DNA of 64,000 nt from Streptomyces griseoruber. Its GTDB lineage: Bacteria; Actinomycetota; Actinomycetes; Streptomycetales; Streptomycetaceae. The notes under the pieces are model-generated. The model was not told where the DNA came from. It searched no databases and was given only the letters and a program-made list of their open reading frames with translations. Location: NCBI RefSeq assembly GCF_001514205.1, contig NZ_KQ948765.1, positions 125,862 to 189,861 of the forward strand, read 5' to 3'. Shown piece by piece: positions 41,473-50,467 of this stretch (the first letter of the stretch is position 1; each line of letters opens with the position of its first letter). A program made the translations under genes and the position numbers.

Positions 41473-43389
41473 ATGCCGTCACCCGCCGGGCTCAACTCCC
41501 CCTCGGCCGTGAACAGAAGGCGCTTTCTGAAGGTCTCCTTCGGCGGCTCGGCCGCCCTGGTCGCCGCGCCGACGCTGGTCTCCTGGCTGGGCGCCGCCGA
41601 CGCCAAGGCCGCCACGAGCCCGCTCCCGTTCGTCGACGACTACAAGACGAACGTCCTGACGAACCTCACGCCCGAGACCAACGCCGTGGTGCGGGTCCTC
41701 GGCGGCTTCGCCCAGGTGTGGAAGACCGGCTCGGCGTGGAACACCGGCACCCCGCTGCGGCCCGAGATCCTGCGCGCCAACATGCGCTACTGCGCCGCGC
41801 TCACCGGCGCCCGCACGGAGGCGCAGGGCAGGGAGGCGTTCGTCTACGACCGCCAGCACCAGAGCTACGCCATGATCGCGGGCCTCGGCACCCTGGCCGA
41901 CCTGTACAAGGCCGGCGCCAAGGCGGTCACCTCGATCACCAGCGCCCCGGACACCACGCCCGCGACCACGATCAGCGACGCGGTGCCCGCCGACGCGCCC
42001 GCCGGTTCCGCGCTCGGCGCCGGTTCGTACACCTCCGACCTCGGCCAGGTCGCCAGGCTCGTCGACACCGTGCGCGGCCCGTACGCCTCGGGCAACCCGG
42101 GCAAGTACGCCTTCCAGTACCCGCGTCCGTGGCGCATGAACGAGGACAGCGAGGTCGTCGACACCGGGAAGACCGACGCGCTCGGCTACCCGGTCTACGA
42201 CTCGAAGGTGGTCGTCGTCCCCCAGCTGCTCCGCCAGCGCGGCACCTCGGCGACCGACGACGGCGGTTTCCCGAGCGGCCACACCAACGCCTTCCACCTG
42301 GCGGCGCTGGCGTTCGCGTACGCCGTGCCCGAGCGGTTCCAGGAGCTGGTGACCCGCGCCCTGGAGCTGAGCCACACCCGGATCATGTCCGGCATGCACT
42401 CCACGGTCGACGTCATGGGCGGCCGCATCATGGCCACCGCGCTCGCCGCGGCCACCCTCGCCGACCCGGCCAACGCCGACCTGAAGGCCGCCGCCCGCGC
42501 CCAGGCCCTCGCCCACTTCACCGGGAAGACCGGGACGACGGCCGACACGCTGTTCGCCTACGCGCACGCGGACGCCTCCGACAAGTACGCCGACCGGGAC
42601 GCCAACCGGCGGGCCGCCGAGCCGCGCCTGACGTACGTCCTGGAGCGCCAGGGCCGCAAGGAGCCCCTGACCGTGCCCAAGGGCGCCGAGGTGCTGCTGG
42701 AGACCCGCCAGCCCTACCTGACCGCCGAGCAGCGCCGCGAGGTGCTGCGCACCACCGCCCTGCCCTCGGGGTACGTGCTGCTGGACGGCTTCGAGCAGTG
42801 GGGCCGGCTGAACCTGTTCGCCGCCGCCGACGGCTACGGCTCGTTCGACTCCGACGTGACGGTCACCCTGGACGCGGCGAAGGGCGGCTTCCACGCGGCC
42901 GACGCCTGGCGCAACGACATCGAGGGCGACGGCTCTCTGACCAAGCGGGGATCCGGCACGCTCACCCTGACCGGCCACAACCGCCACCACGGCGGCACGG
43001 TCGTGGAGGAGGGCACCCTCGTCGCGGGCCACGCAGCCGCGCTGGGCCAGGGCGACGTCCGGCTCACCGGCGGCACGCTCCGCGCCGGGCAGCCGGTGCG
43101 GGTGCGGGGCACCTGGACGCAGTCGAAGGGCGCGACGCTGGAGCTGCCGCTGCGCCGCCACCACGGCGCCGCGCTCACCGTGTCGGGCCGGGTGACCCTC
43201 GGCCAGGGCTCGGTACTGTCGCTGCGCCTGGACGACAGGCAGCCCGCCCGCGCCGGGGACGTCGTCCCGGTGATCGACACCTGCGCGCTGCGCGGCCAGT
43301 TCGACACGGTGGAGCTGAACTCCGCCACGCTGCGCGCCGTACCCGTGTACACGGCGGACGGTCTGTCGGTACGACTCCTGAAGCGGTAA
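41473..43389 (+). CDS. Secreted PAP2-family acid phosphatase with autotransporter-type beta repeat
   Basis: 638 residues. The N-terminus NRRRFLKVSFGG followed by a hydrophobic run is a Tat signal peptide ending near ADAKAA. The vanadium-haloperoxidase/PAP2 active site is split as usual: GFPSGHTN with His270, and SHTRIMSGMHSTVD with His309; an upstream Lys/Arg motif is in the region about residue 220-235. Residues about 490-540 carry SGTLTLTGHN..HGGT.V..GTLVAG, which matches the passenger-associated repeat of autotransporters, followed by a beta tail. So an exported phosphatase with a beta-helix-like appendage. ATG at 41473 after AGAGAGG. Substrate unknown. Confidence 0.85.
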   Translation: MPSPAGLNSPSAVNRRRFLKVSFGGSAALVAAPTLVSWLGAADAKAATSPLPFVDDYKTNVLTNLTPETNAVVRVLGGFAQVWKTGSAWNTGTPLRPEILRANMRYCAALTGARTEAQGREAFVYDRQHQSYAMIAGLGTLADLYKAGAKAVTSITSAPDTTPATTISDAVPADAPAGSALGAGSYTSDLGQVARLVDTVRGPYASGNPGKYAFQYPRPWRMNEDSEVVDTGKTDALGYPVYDSKVVVVPQLLRQRGTSATDDGGFPSGHTNAFHLAALAFAYAVPERFQELVTRALELSHTRIMSGMHSTVDVMGGRIMATALAAATLADPANADLKAAARAQALAHFTGKTGTTADTLFAYAHADASDKYADRDANRRAAEPRLTYVLERQGRKEPLTVPKGAEVLLETRQPYLTAEQRREVLRTTALPSGYVLLDGFEQWGRLNLFAAADGYGSFDSDVTVTLDAAKGGFHAADAWRNDIEGDGSLTKRGSGTLTLTGHNRHHGGTVVEEGTLVAGHAAALGQGDVRLTGGTLRAGQPVRVRGTWTQSKGATLELPLRRHHGAALTVSGRVTLGQGSVLSLRLDDRQPARAGDVVPVIDTCALRGQFDTVELNSATLRAVPVYTADGLSVRLLKR

Positions 43390-43410
43390 CGCCCCTGAAG
43401 GCGGGAGCTG

Positions 43411-45156
43411 GTGCACAGTGGCCCTGTGGCCACCGCGGACCGCTCCCGCCGCCGCCCCGCGGGCGACGCCGCGGGGCACATGATGACGCGCACGACACAC
43501 ACGGACGTACAGCACGCAGACGTACGACATCCGGAGCCCGCGCCGTCCGGGCGGCGCCCGGCGCCGGCGGCCCGCGTCCGTCCATGGCTGGTGCGGCTGC
43601 TGGTGGCCCTGCTGCTCGCGCAGACGGCGCTCGCGGCGGTGACGGCGGCGGTGCAGCAGACACCGACCGTCGACGAGCCGGTGTACGTGGCCACGGCCGC
43701 CGACTATCTGCACGAGCACCGGATCCGGTACAACCCCGAGCACCCGCCCCTGGGCAAGCTGGTGGTCGCGGTCGGCGTGGCCCTCGCCGACCCGCACGTG
43801 GACCCGCGCTTCACCGGCGACCAGACCGCCGCGGGCCGGCATCTGCTCTACGAGTCGGGCAACGACCCCTGGCGGCTGATGCTGTGGGCGCGGCTGCCCG
43901 TGATCGTCCTGACGCTCCTGTTCGGGCTGGTGGTGTTCGCCTTCGCCCGTGATCTCGCCGGGCCCGTCCCCGCCCTGGCCGCGCTCGCCCTGTACGCCTT
44001 CTCCCCCGATGTGATCGCGCACGGTTCGCTGGCGACGCTGGACGTCCCGACGGCCGGTTTCCTGCTGACCTCGGCATGGCTGCTGTGGCGGGCCCGCCGC
44101 TCCCAACGAGCCCGGCTGTACCTGCCGCTCGCCGGGGCCGCGCTCGGTGCCGCCCTCGCCACGAAGATGAGCGCGCTGCCCGCCGTACCGGTGTACGTGG
44201 CGCTGGCGGCCTGGTCGGTGGGGCCGCGGAAGGCGCGCCGGGCCCTGGCCGCGGCGGCCGGGGTGGCGGTGACCGCCGTGGCCGTCGTCTGGGTGACGTA
44301 CCTCGTGGTGGACCCCCGGCTGCGCTGGGATCCCCGGCAGACGCACGTCCCGGCGGTGCACGGGCTGCGCGGGCTGCTGGTGCGGCTGCTGCCCCTGCCG
44401 GAGGCGTACCGGGACGGCATGCGGATGCAGTTCGGGCTGGAGAACCAGTCCTGGTCGGGGTTCCTGTTCGGGCACGTGTACTCCGGGTCGCGCTGGTACT
44501 ACCTGCCGGTCGCGCTGGTGGTGAAGACCCCGCTCGGCATGCTCGCGCTGTGGGCGGCGGGCGCGGTCGCCCTGGTGGCGGTGCGGCGGCTGCGGCCCGC
44601 GGCGCCGTACGTGCTGGTCCCCGCGGCGGTCCTGCTGGCCTCGGCGATGACCGGGTCGCGGAACTTCGGCACCCGGTACGCGGTGTTCCTGCCGATGTTC
44701 CTGGCCGTGGCCGGCGGCTGCGTCCTGGCGGTGCGCCGGCGGTGGCGGCGGGCGGTGACCTGGGCGCTGGTGGCGTTCGTCGCCGTCAGCTCGCTGCGGA
44801 CGTTCCCCTTCTACCTGCCGTACTCCAACGAGGCGTTCGGCGGGCCGGCGAAGACCCATCTGCGGCTGCACGACTCCAACGTGGACTGGGGCCAGGACCT
44901 CGGCCGGCTCGCGGTCCGGCTGCACGGACGGTACGCGGGCGAACGGATCTGGCTCGTCTACAAGGGCAGCGGAGTGCCCTCGTGGTACGGCATCCACTCC
45001 TCCGATCCCCGGCGCGCCCCGCTGCGCACGGTGCACGGGGTGGTGGCCGTGTCGGACTCGGCCGCGGCCCGGGCCAGGGGGCGGCTCGCCCGGCTGATCC
45101 GGTCCAGCCACGAGGTGGACGAGGTCGGTCACTCGATCACGATTTACCAGCGGTGA
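43411..45156 (+). CDS. Membrane glycosyltransferase, PMT/ArnT-like (GT-C fold)
   Basis: 581-residue multi-pass protein resembling lipid-linked-sugar glycosyltransferases. Ten or more helices are visible; the first outside loop has TVDEPVYVATAADYLHEHRIRYNPEHPPLGK, containing the DE catalytic acid pair and the PEHPPLGK motif typical of the group, and SPDVIAHGSLATLDVPTA follows. A conserved soluble tail contains SNVDWGQDLGRLA. GTG at 43411 after GGGAG is used; an internal ATG pair at 43477-43480 is an alternative. Starts 21 bases after the phosphatase stop, so they may be co-transcribed. Acceptor unknown. Confidence 0.85.
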   Translation: MHSGPVATADRSRRRPAGDAAGHMMTRTTHTDVQHADVRHPEPAPSGRRPAPAARVRPWLVRLLVALLLAQTALAAVTAAVQQTPTVDEPVYVATAADYLHEHRIRYNPEHPPLGKLVVAVGVALADPHVDPRFTGDQTAAGRHLLYESGNDPWRLMLWARLPVIVLTLLFGLVVFAFARDLAGPVPALAALALYAFSPDVIAHGSLATLDVPTAGFLLTSAWLLWRARRSQRARLYLPLAGAALGAALATKMSALPAVPVYVALAAWSVGPRKARRALAAAAGVAVTAVAVVWVTYLVVDPRLRWDPRQTHVPAVHGLRGLLVRLLPLPEAYRDGMRMQFGLENQSWSGFLFGHVYSGSRWYYLPVALVVKTPLGMLALWAAGAVALVAVRRLRPAAPYVLVPAAVLLASAMTGSRNFGTRYAVFLPMFLAVAGGCVLAVRRRWRRAVTWALVAFVAVSSLRTFPFYLPYSNEAFGGPAKTHLRLHDSNVDWGQDLGRLAVRLHGRYAGERIWLVYKGSGVPSWYGIHSSDPRRAPLRTVHGVVAVSDSAAARARGRLARLIRSSHEVDEVGHSITIYQR

Positions 45157-45254
45157 CGGCCGGCGGGGTGTGCGACCGGCGGGTGCTCGGGCACGCTGTC
45201 CCGCACGCTCCGTGAGCTATGTTGAGCTGCGTGGGAGACAAAGGAGGCGCACCG

Positions 45255-46178
45255 GTGCCATCGCCCCAACAGGCACGCGCACAGGCATCCGCGATCACCT
45301 CGGGCAAGACGGATCCGGAAGCGGAGGTGTCCCCGACCTCCCGGCTCCGGGCCCTCTTCGACGGGCCCCATCTGTCACCGGGACAACGGCGCATCGCCCA
45401 GTATCTGATCGAACACATCACCGAGGCGGCGTTCCTGTCGATCACCGACCTCGCCGACCGGGTGGGGGTCAGTCAGCCCTCGGTGACCCGGTTCGCCGCG
45501 GCGGTCGGCTTCAGCGGCTACCCCGCGCTGCGCGAGAAGCTCCAGTCGATCGCGCTCGGCACGCTGGCCGGCGGGCCCGCCCCGGACGAGGCGAACCGCA
45601 GCAACGAACTCCAGGCGGCGGTCGACGCGGAGATCGAGAACCTGGAGAACCTGCGACGGGACCTGTCCGACCCGGACCGGGTGATCGAGGTCGGGCGGGC
45701 GCTGTCGCAGTCGACGCCGCTGACCATCCTGGGCCTGAGGATCTCGGCCTCGCTCGCCGAGTACTTCGCCTACGCCGCGCGCCGGGTCCATCCGGACGTC
45801 CGGCTGGTGACCCGGGGCGGCAGCGTCGCCTACGACGCGCTGCTGCAGTCCCGGGAGGCGGGCGGGACCTGGGTGCTGGCGTTCTCGATGCCCCGGCACG
45901 CACAGGAGACGCTGACGGCGGTACGGGTCGCGCGCAGCGCCGGCCTGAAGGTCGCGCTGATCACCGACCTGGCCCTCGGCCCGGTGGCCGACGAGGCCGA
46001 CGTCACCTTCGCCAGCGGCACCGGCTCCCGGCTGGTGTTCGACTCCTACGCCGCCCCCGGGGTGATGGCCGCCGCGCTGCTCCAGGCCATGACCGACGCG
46101 GGCCCGGAACGCACCCAGGCGCGGCTGGAGGAGTACGAGCAGATCGCCGAGCAGCATCAGTTCTTCCTGCGTGAGTGA
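45255..46178 (+). CDS. MurR/RpiR-family transcriptional regulator
   Basis: 307 residues: an N-terminal RpiR-type helix-turn-helix (SPGQRRIAQYLIEHITEAAFLSITDLADRVGVSQPSVTRFAAAVG, here ITDLADRVG and QPSVTRFAAAVGFSGY) and a C-terminal SIS sugar-phosphate-binding domain (TPLTILGLRISASLAEYFAYAAR; GGTWVLAFSMPRHAQETL). GTG at 45255 is chosen for its AAAGGAGG site; an upstream ATG-like start would leave that site inside the gene. No obvious sugar gene adjoins it; an inverted repeat ATGAA-TGTT-TTCAT (46232-46245) lies just downstream. Confidence 0.9.
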   Translation: MPSPQQARAQASAITSGKTDPEAEVSPTSRLRALFDGPHLSPGQRRIAQYLIEHITEAAFLSITDLADRVGVSQPSVTRFAAAVGFSGYPALREKLQSIALGTLAGGPAPDEANRSNELQAAVDAEIENLENLRRDLSDPDRVIEVGRALSQSTPLTILGLRISASLAEYFAYAARRVHPDVRLVTRGGSVAYDALLQSREAGGTWVLAFSMPRHAQETLTAVRVARSAGLKVALITDLALGPVADEADVTFASGTGSRLVFDSYAAPGVMAAALLQAMTDAGPERTQARLEEYEQIAEQHQFFLRE

Positions 46179-46231
46179 CCCACCCCCCTCCCTCGTAAAA
46201 GGGCACAGGGATCATTGCGGGCACATCGCAC

Positions 46232-46279
46232 ATGAATGTTTTCATACGTCTTGCAAACCCGTCGGTATATATAAATACT
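46232..46279 (+). promoter_or_regulatory. AT-rich promoter region with inverted repeat, 5' of 127-aa hypothetical
   Basis: ATGAA-TGTT-TTCAT (46232-46245) is a short perfect inverted repeat. It is followed by TTGCAA (46251-46256), 17 bases, AATACT (46274-46279), within the run TATATATAAATA, exceptional in this GC-rich DNA. The transcript would have a leader of about 190 bases before the ATG at 46472; no riboswitch was recognised in it. Confidence 0.5.
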
Positions 46280-46471
46280 GCTCACGGCCGCACCCGCCCA
46301 CGCAGGGCTCCTGTACGGGCACCCGAAGCCGTCGTCCCCTACCCACGTCGGCGCCCAGGGTGCTCGGGGCGCCGCTCACGCGAGCGCCCGTGGCGGCCTC
46401 GGTCATCCCCTGGACCGGGGCCGCCCCACACCCGTCGGACCACCCGTCCCGACACCGCACACCCGGAAGCG

Positions 46472-46855
46472 ATGACCATGACTCTGACGACGACGCAGCG
46501 CATCAGCCCGGACTGGCCGTGCCAGGTCAAGACCCCCGGCAGCTACGACTGGGAGCGTTCGGCCGCGAAGTGGCTGCGGGAGCTGGTGCCCGCCCGGTAC
46601 GCGAGCTACCCGCTCATGCTGCGTCAGCCGGTGCTGCTGGGCCGTCACGCCCAGATCCAGGTCCAGCAGGAGATCCGGGTGGCCCGCACCGCCCTGCAGA
46701 CCGCGCGCGCCGACCTGCCCCGGCTGGGCATGCCCGAGTCGGTCATCGAGCACACCATCAAGCTGTACGCCGCCGAGCTCATGCAGCTCCAGCACATCGC
46801 CCGCAGCGTCCGCTGTGTGACCCAGGCCCTGGTCGAGTCCCACGCGGGCCGCTGA
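46472..46855 (+). CDS. Hypothetical 127-aa protein
   Basis: Soluble, function not recognised. WPCQVKTPGSYDWERSAAKWLRELVPARYASYPLMLRQP is a tryptophan/arginine-rich start; the rest is a long amphipathic helix region (QVQQEIRVARTALQTARADL; IKLYAAELMQLQHIARSVRC). Of a type common in Streptomyces as small conserved hypotheticals. ATG at 46472 with GGAAG nearby. Its long leader and AT-rich promoter suggest strong or regulated expression. Confidence 0.72.
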   Translation: MTMTLTTTQRISPDWPCQVKTPGSYDWERSAAKWLRELVPARYASYPLMLRQPVLLGRHAQIQVQQEIRVARTALQTARADLPRLGMPESVIEHTIKLYAAELMQLQHIARSVRCVTQALVESHAGR

Positions 46856-46934
46856 GCGTCGCGGACGCCGCGGCTGCCCCCGGCGTTGACGCAAGGCCCT
46901 GATCCCCTCCGCACACCTGTGCCATGCTCGATGC

Positions 46935-49346
46935 GTGACGAGCGAATCCGCGCTGCCCTCGGGGTCCGGCGAGGCGCCCGACATGGCCGCCCTGACCCGG
47001 GTCGTGGCACGTCAGCGCGCGGAGATGGACCGGCTCCAGGAACTGGCTGCCACCGCGGCCGTACGGGAGCGGGCCAAGGGCGCGGTCATGGCGTGGCTCG
47101 GCTGCTCCCCCGACGCGGCGCAGGAGGAACTCCAGCGGCGGGCGAAGGCCGCCCGGCGGACGCTGCTGGAGGAGTGCTGGCTCACCCTCGGCTCACTGGC
47201 CCCGCCGGCCGCCGGCGCACCCCGTCCCGCGGACGCCGACGCCGGCACCGCCGTCCGGGACGCACCGCTGCCGCCCCCGGACAAGGCCGGCTCCTCGGCG
47301 CTGGCCCGGCTCGCCCGGGCCCTCGTGCGGGTCGGCACCCCGCAGGACCTGGCCCGCTGTCTGCTGGACCGGCTCGCCGCCGACCTGGACGCCGACGCGG
47401 TCATGCTCTACGCCCGGCTGCCCTCCGGCGGTCTGGAACTGGTCGGGCACGCGGGGATCGACGAGACGCTCGCCCTCCAGTGGGGCCGGGTGCCGCCGCT
47501 GGCCGGGATCGCCGCGCTGGACGCCCTGAGCGCCGGAGAGGCCCGCTGGCTGGAGGACCCGGCGGCGGACCGCAGGCGGTACCTGCTGATCGGGGACCCG
47601 TCCGGGCAGTGGGGCTCACGCGCCTGGCTGCCCGTGGGCACCGGGGAGCCGGCCGAGGTCGCGCTCGGCGTGCTGCGCCACCGCGCGGGTCCGTTCCCGG
47701 CCGCCGTCCGCGAGCATCTGCTGGCCGTCGCCCGGCTCTGCGCGGGCCCGCTGCACACGTTCGGGGTCCGCCGGGAACCCGCCGTCGGCGCCGCCGCGGA
47801 CGCCGTGCAGACGGTGTTCGACCGGCTGCCGGTCGCCGCGGTGCTGCTCACCCCGGTGCGCGGACCCTCCGGTGCCGTCGAGGACTTCCGGATCGAGGCC
47901 GTGGCCGCCGGGACCTCCGACGCCGTCGGCCGCGTCGGCCGGGACCTGCTCGGGCTGCGCTTCCTGGAGTGCTGGCCCACGGCCGTGGACGAGCCGCTGT
48001 GGCAGGGGTGCCTGAAGGCGCTGGAGGGCGAGGAGCCGTACGAGAGCGAGCCGTTCGCCCGGCAGCAGAGCGTGGCCGGGGTCAGTGAACTGGCCACCTA
48101 CGTGGCGCGGGTGGCACGGCTGGGCGACGGACTGGTCGTCAGCTGGGTGCGGCACGACCCCTCGGACCGCCAGGAGCAGCGGCTGGCGGAGGTGCAGCGG
48201 CTGGGCCGGCTCGGCTGGGCCACCTGGAACCTGGCCACCGGCGAGGGCAACTGGTCCGCCCAGGTCTACGCCCTCCTCGAACGCGACCCCGCGCACGGGC
48301 CGGTCCCGCTCACCCGGCTGCCCGGTTTCGCCCTGCCCGAGGACGTGCCCGCGCTGGCCCGTGCCGTCGGCGAGCTGGTGCGCGAAGGGCGGCCGTGCGA
48401 CGTGCCGTTCCGGGTCGCCGCCCGGGACGGCGTCCGCCATCTGCGGGTGGTCGCCGAGGCGGTGACGGACGCCGAAGGCACCCCCGTCGAGGCGCACGGC
48501 TTCCTCCAGGACGTCAGCGCCCAGCGCAGCGCCGAACTCGCCCTGCTCGCCAGCGAACGCGCGATGCTCACCCAGCAGGGCGTGCTGACGGCGGAGCGCA
48601 CCGTGGCGGCCCGGCTCCAGGACGCGCTGCTGCCGCTGCCGAAGCAGCCGGTACGGCTGGCCGGACTGCGCGTCGACATCGCCTATCTGCCCGCGCAGTC
48701 GGGGCTCAACGTGGGCGGCGACTGGTTCAGCGCCATCGAACTGCCGGACGGCGACGCCCTGTTCGTGGTGGGCGACGTCACCGGGCACGGCCTGGACGCC
48801 GTCGCCTCGATGGCCCTGCTGCGGTTCACCGCCAAGGGCATGGTCATCACCGGTTCCTCGCTGACCGGCGCGCTCGCCCGCCTCAACGCCCTCCTGCTGC
48901 ACTCCCGTGACCCGCACGGCACGGCGACCATGGTCCTGGCCCGCTACAGCCCGGACGGGCGACGACTGGTGTGGGCGCAGGCCGGGCATCCCCCGCCGCT
49001 GCTGCTGCGCTCCGGCGAGGCCCGCTACCTCGAACGGCCGCACGGCATGCTGCTCGGCGCGTGCGACACCCCGCGCTACGCGGAGGCGGAGTGCCGGCTC
49101 ACCCCGGGTGACCGGCTGGTGCTGTACACCGACGGCCTGGTGGAACGGCCCGGGGAGAGCATCGACCGGGGCCTGGAGCGGCTCGCCCGCGCCGCGTCGG
49201 CACCCCACCCCGGCGGACCGGTGCCGCTGGAGCGCCTGCTCGGCGCGCTACCGGAGCCGGAGGGCCGGGACGACGTGTGCGTAGTGGACATCCAGGTGCC
49301 CCTGGACAGCCCGTCGGTGTCATCCGCGTCATCCGCCGGTTCGTGA
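46935..49346 (+). CDS. ANTAR-GAF-PAS-SpoIIE phosphatase fusion
   Basis: 803-residue multi-domain phosphatase. Residues about 20-85 resemble an ANTAR RNA-binding domain (helices with RERAKGAVMAWLGCSPDAAQEELQRRA). A GAF-like sensor (about 105-250) and two PAS-like regions (about 260-400 and 410-530) follow, the second ending GFLQDVSAQR. The PP2C/SpoIIE domain (about 570-790) has NVGGDWFSA, VGDVTGHGLDAVA, QAGHPPPLLL, LYTDGLVERPGE and DDVCVVDI. Cytoplasmic; likely dephosphorylates an anti-sigma antagonist in answer to a small signal. GTG start near 46935. Overlaps the convergent gene by 18 bases. Confidence 0.88.
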   Translation: MTSESALPSGSGEAPDMAALTRVVARQRAEMDRLQELAATAAVRERAKGAVMAWLGCSPDAAQEELQRRAKAARRTLLEECWLTLGSLAPPAAGAPRPADADAGTAVRDAPLPPPDKAGSSALARLARALVRVGTPQDLARCLLDRLAADLDADAVMLYARLPSGGLELVGHAGIDETLALQWGRVPPLAGIAALDALSAGEARWLEDPAADRRRYLLIGDPSGQWGSRAWLPVGTGEPAEVALGVLRHRAGPFPAAVREHLLAVARLCAGPLHTFGVRREPAVGAAADAVQTVFDRLPVAAVLLTPVRGPSGAVEDFRIEAVAAGTSDAVGRVGRDLLGLRFLECWPTAVDEPLWQGCLKALEGEEPYESEPFARQQSVAGVSELATYVARVARLGDGLVVSWVRHDPSDRQEQRLAEVQRLGRLGWATWNLATGEGNWSAQVYALLERDPAHGPVPLTRLPGFALPEDVPALARAVGELVREGRPCDVPFRVAARDGVRHLRVVAEAVTDAEGTPVEAHGFLQDVSAQRSAELALLASERAMLTQQGVLTAERTVAARLQDALLPLPKQPVRLAGLRVDIAYLPAQSGLNVGGDWFSAIELPDGDALFVVGDVTGHGLDAVASMALLRFTAKGMVITGSSLTGALARLNALLLHSRDPHGTATMVLARYSPDGRRLVWAQAGHPPPLLLRSGEARYLERPHGMLLGACDTPRYAEAECRLTPGDRLVLYTDGLVERPGESIDRGLERLARAASAPHPGGPVPLERLLGALPEPEGRDDVCVVDIQVPLDSPSVSSASSAGS

Positions 49347-50408
49347 CTCCAGTGCCTCGCGGGTGTCGTCGCCGTACACGCCGTCCTCGTCGCCGCGGAT
49401 GCCGTACCAGAGCTGGAAGCGGGCCACGGCCTCCGTGAGGGTGGCGTTGTACTGACCGTCGGTGGCTCCGTCGCGGTACACGTCGGGGATCTTCAGCAGC
49501 CGCTGCTGGAGGTCGGTCACCTCGGGGCCGCTGTCGCCCTCGCGCAGGGTGCCGGCGCCGTCGGGGTCGGCGGACGGCGAGGTGGTCTCCGGCTGGGTGG
49601 CGCTCGGCTGCGGCTGCACGGTCTCCGCCGCCGCCTCACCGCCGCGGCCCGGCACCAGGAGGGCACCGGCGAAGCCGACGAGCGCCGCGGCGCACACGCC
49701 GATCGTGATGGCGGCCCGGCGCAGCCCGTTGCCGGACCCCTCGTCGTCGCGCCCCCGCGCGCCACGCGGAGCGGACGCCGCCGGATACGCGCCGCTCGGA
49801 CGCCGGCCGGCGCGGGTGCGCCCCGGAGGGGGGCCGTGGGGGCGGCCGGCGGGTCGGCCGGGGCGGGATCCGTACGGGGCCCGCTCAGCCGGACCCGACG
49901 AGGCCGGGGCAAAGGCGTGCTCGCCCCACCCGGGCCGGGGCGCGGTGTCCTGCCCCGCGGCGGACTCGTGGACGTGCCCGTGAACGTGCTCGCCCCACCC
50001 CGCAGGAGCTGCGGCGTCCCCGCTCTGGGCGGGCCCGTGGGCCTTGGGACCGTCCCAGTCCGCGGCGGGCTCGTACGGGGGCTGTGCGTCCGCCCAGTCC
50101 TGGCCGACGGCCGGTTCCGGCGCCGGTCCGGCGGGATCGTGACCGTCCGCCCGGTGGCCGTCGGCGTCGGGCGCGGGGACGGTGTCGGTCCAGTGCCCCA
50201 CCGGGGGGAGTTGCTCCGTCGCCGCCTCGTCGGTGGCGCCCGGCAGTCCCTGCATCGGGATCGACTCGTAGGAGACGGGCTCCTTGGTCAGTTCGGTCAT
50301 CTCGCGGAACAGATCCGCCAGGGCGTCGGTGTTGCGGGGCCTGAGGACCCGGATGGGCTCCACGACCTTGCGCTCCTGCGGCTGTCCGGGTTCGGCCGGT
50401 ATCGGCAC
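49329..50408 (-). CDS. Membrane protein with C-terminal peptidoglycan-binding domain
   Basis: 359 residues. A long cytoplasmic, low-complexity N-terminal part (Pro/Gly/His-rich, about 225 residues, starting with a conserved-looking RPRNTDALADLFREMTEL) precedes one membrane helix (AAITIGVCAAALVGFAGALLV) and an outer Thr/Ser/Pro linker. The last 75 residues are a PG_binding_1 domain: LREGDSGPEVTDLQQRLL, GQYNATLTEAVARFQ, GVYGDDTREALE. It probably links the inner membrane face to the cell wall. GTG at 50408 after GGAGGGAG. Confidence 0.85.
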   Translation of the reverse strand: MPIPAEPGQPQERKVVEPIRVLRPRNTDALADLFREMTELTKEPVSYESIPMQGLPGATDEAATEQLPPVGHWTDTVPAPDADGHRADGHDPAGPAPEPAVGQDWADAQPPYEPAADWDGPKAHGPAQSGDAAAPAGWGEHVHGHVHESAAGQDTAPRPGWGEHAFAPASSGPAERAPYGSRPGRPAGRPHGPPPGRTRAGRRPSGAYPAASAPRGARGRDDEGSGNGLRRAAITIGVCAAALVGFAGALLVPGRGGEAAAETVQPQPSATQPETTSPSADPDGAGTLREGDSGPEVTDLQQRLLKIPDVYRDGATDGQYNATLTEAVARFQLWYGIRGDEDGVYGDDTREALESRTGG

Positions 50409-50467
50409 CCTGGTCTCCCTCCGTTCCGTGTCCCCGGGGAGAGATACGGGCGGACGGGCGGACGGGT

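Noticed and set aside
41479..45132. 1217-codon open frame on the minus strand
   Set aside because: It lies opposite the phosphatase and glycosyltransferase genes, has the Arg/Gly/Val/His-rich composition of GC-biased antisense frames and no domain; the plus-strand genes have clear motifs.
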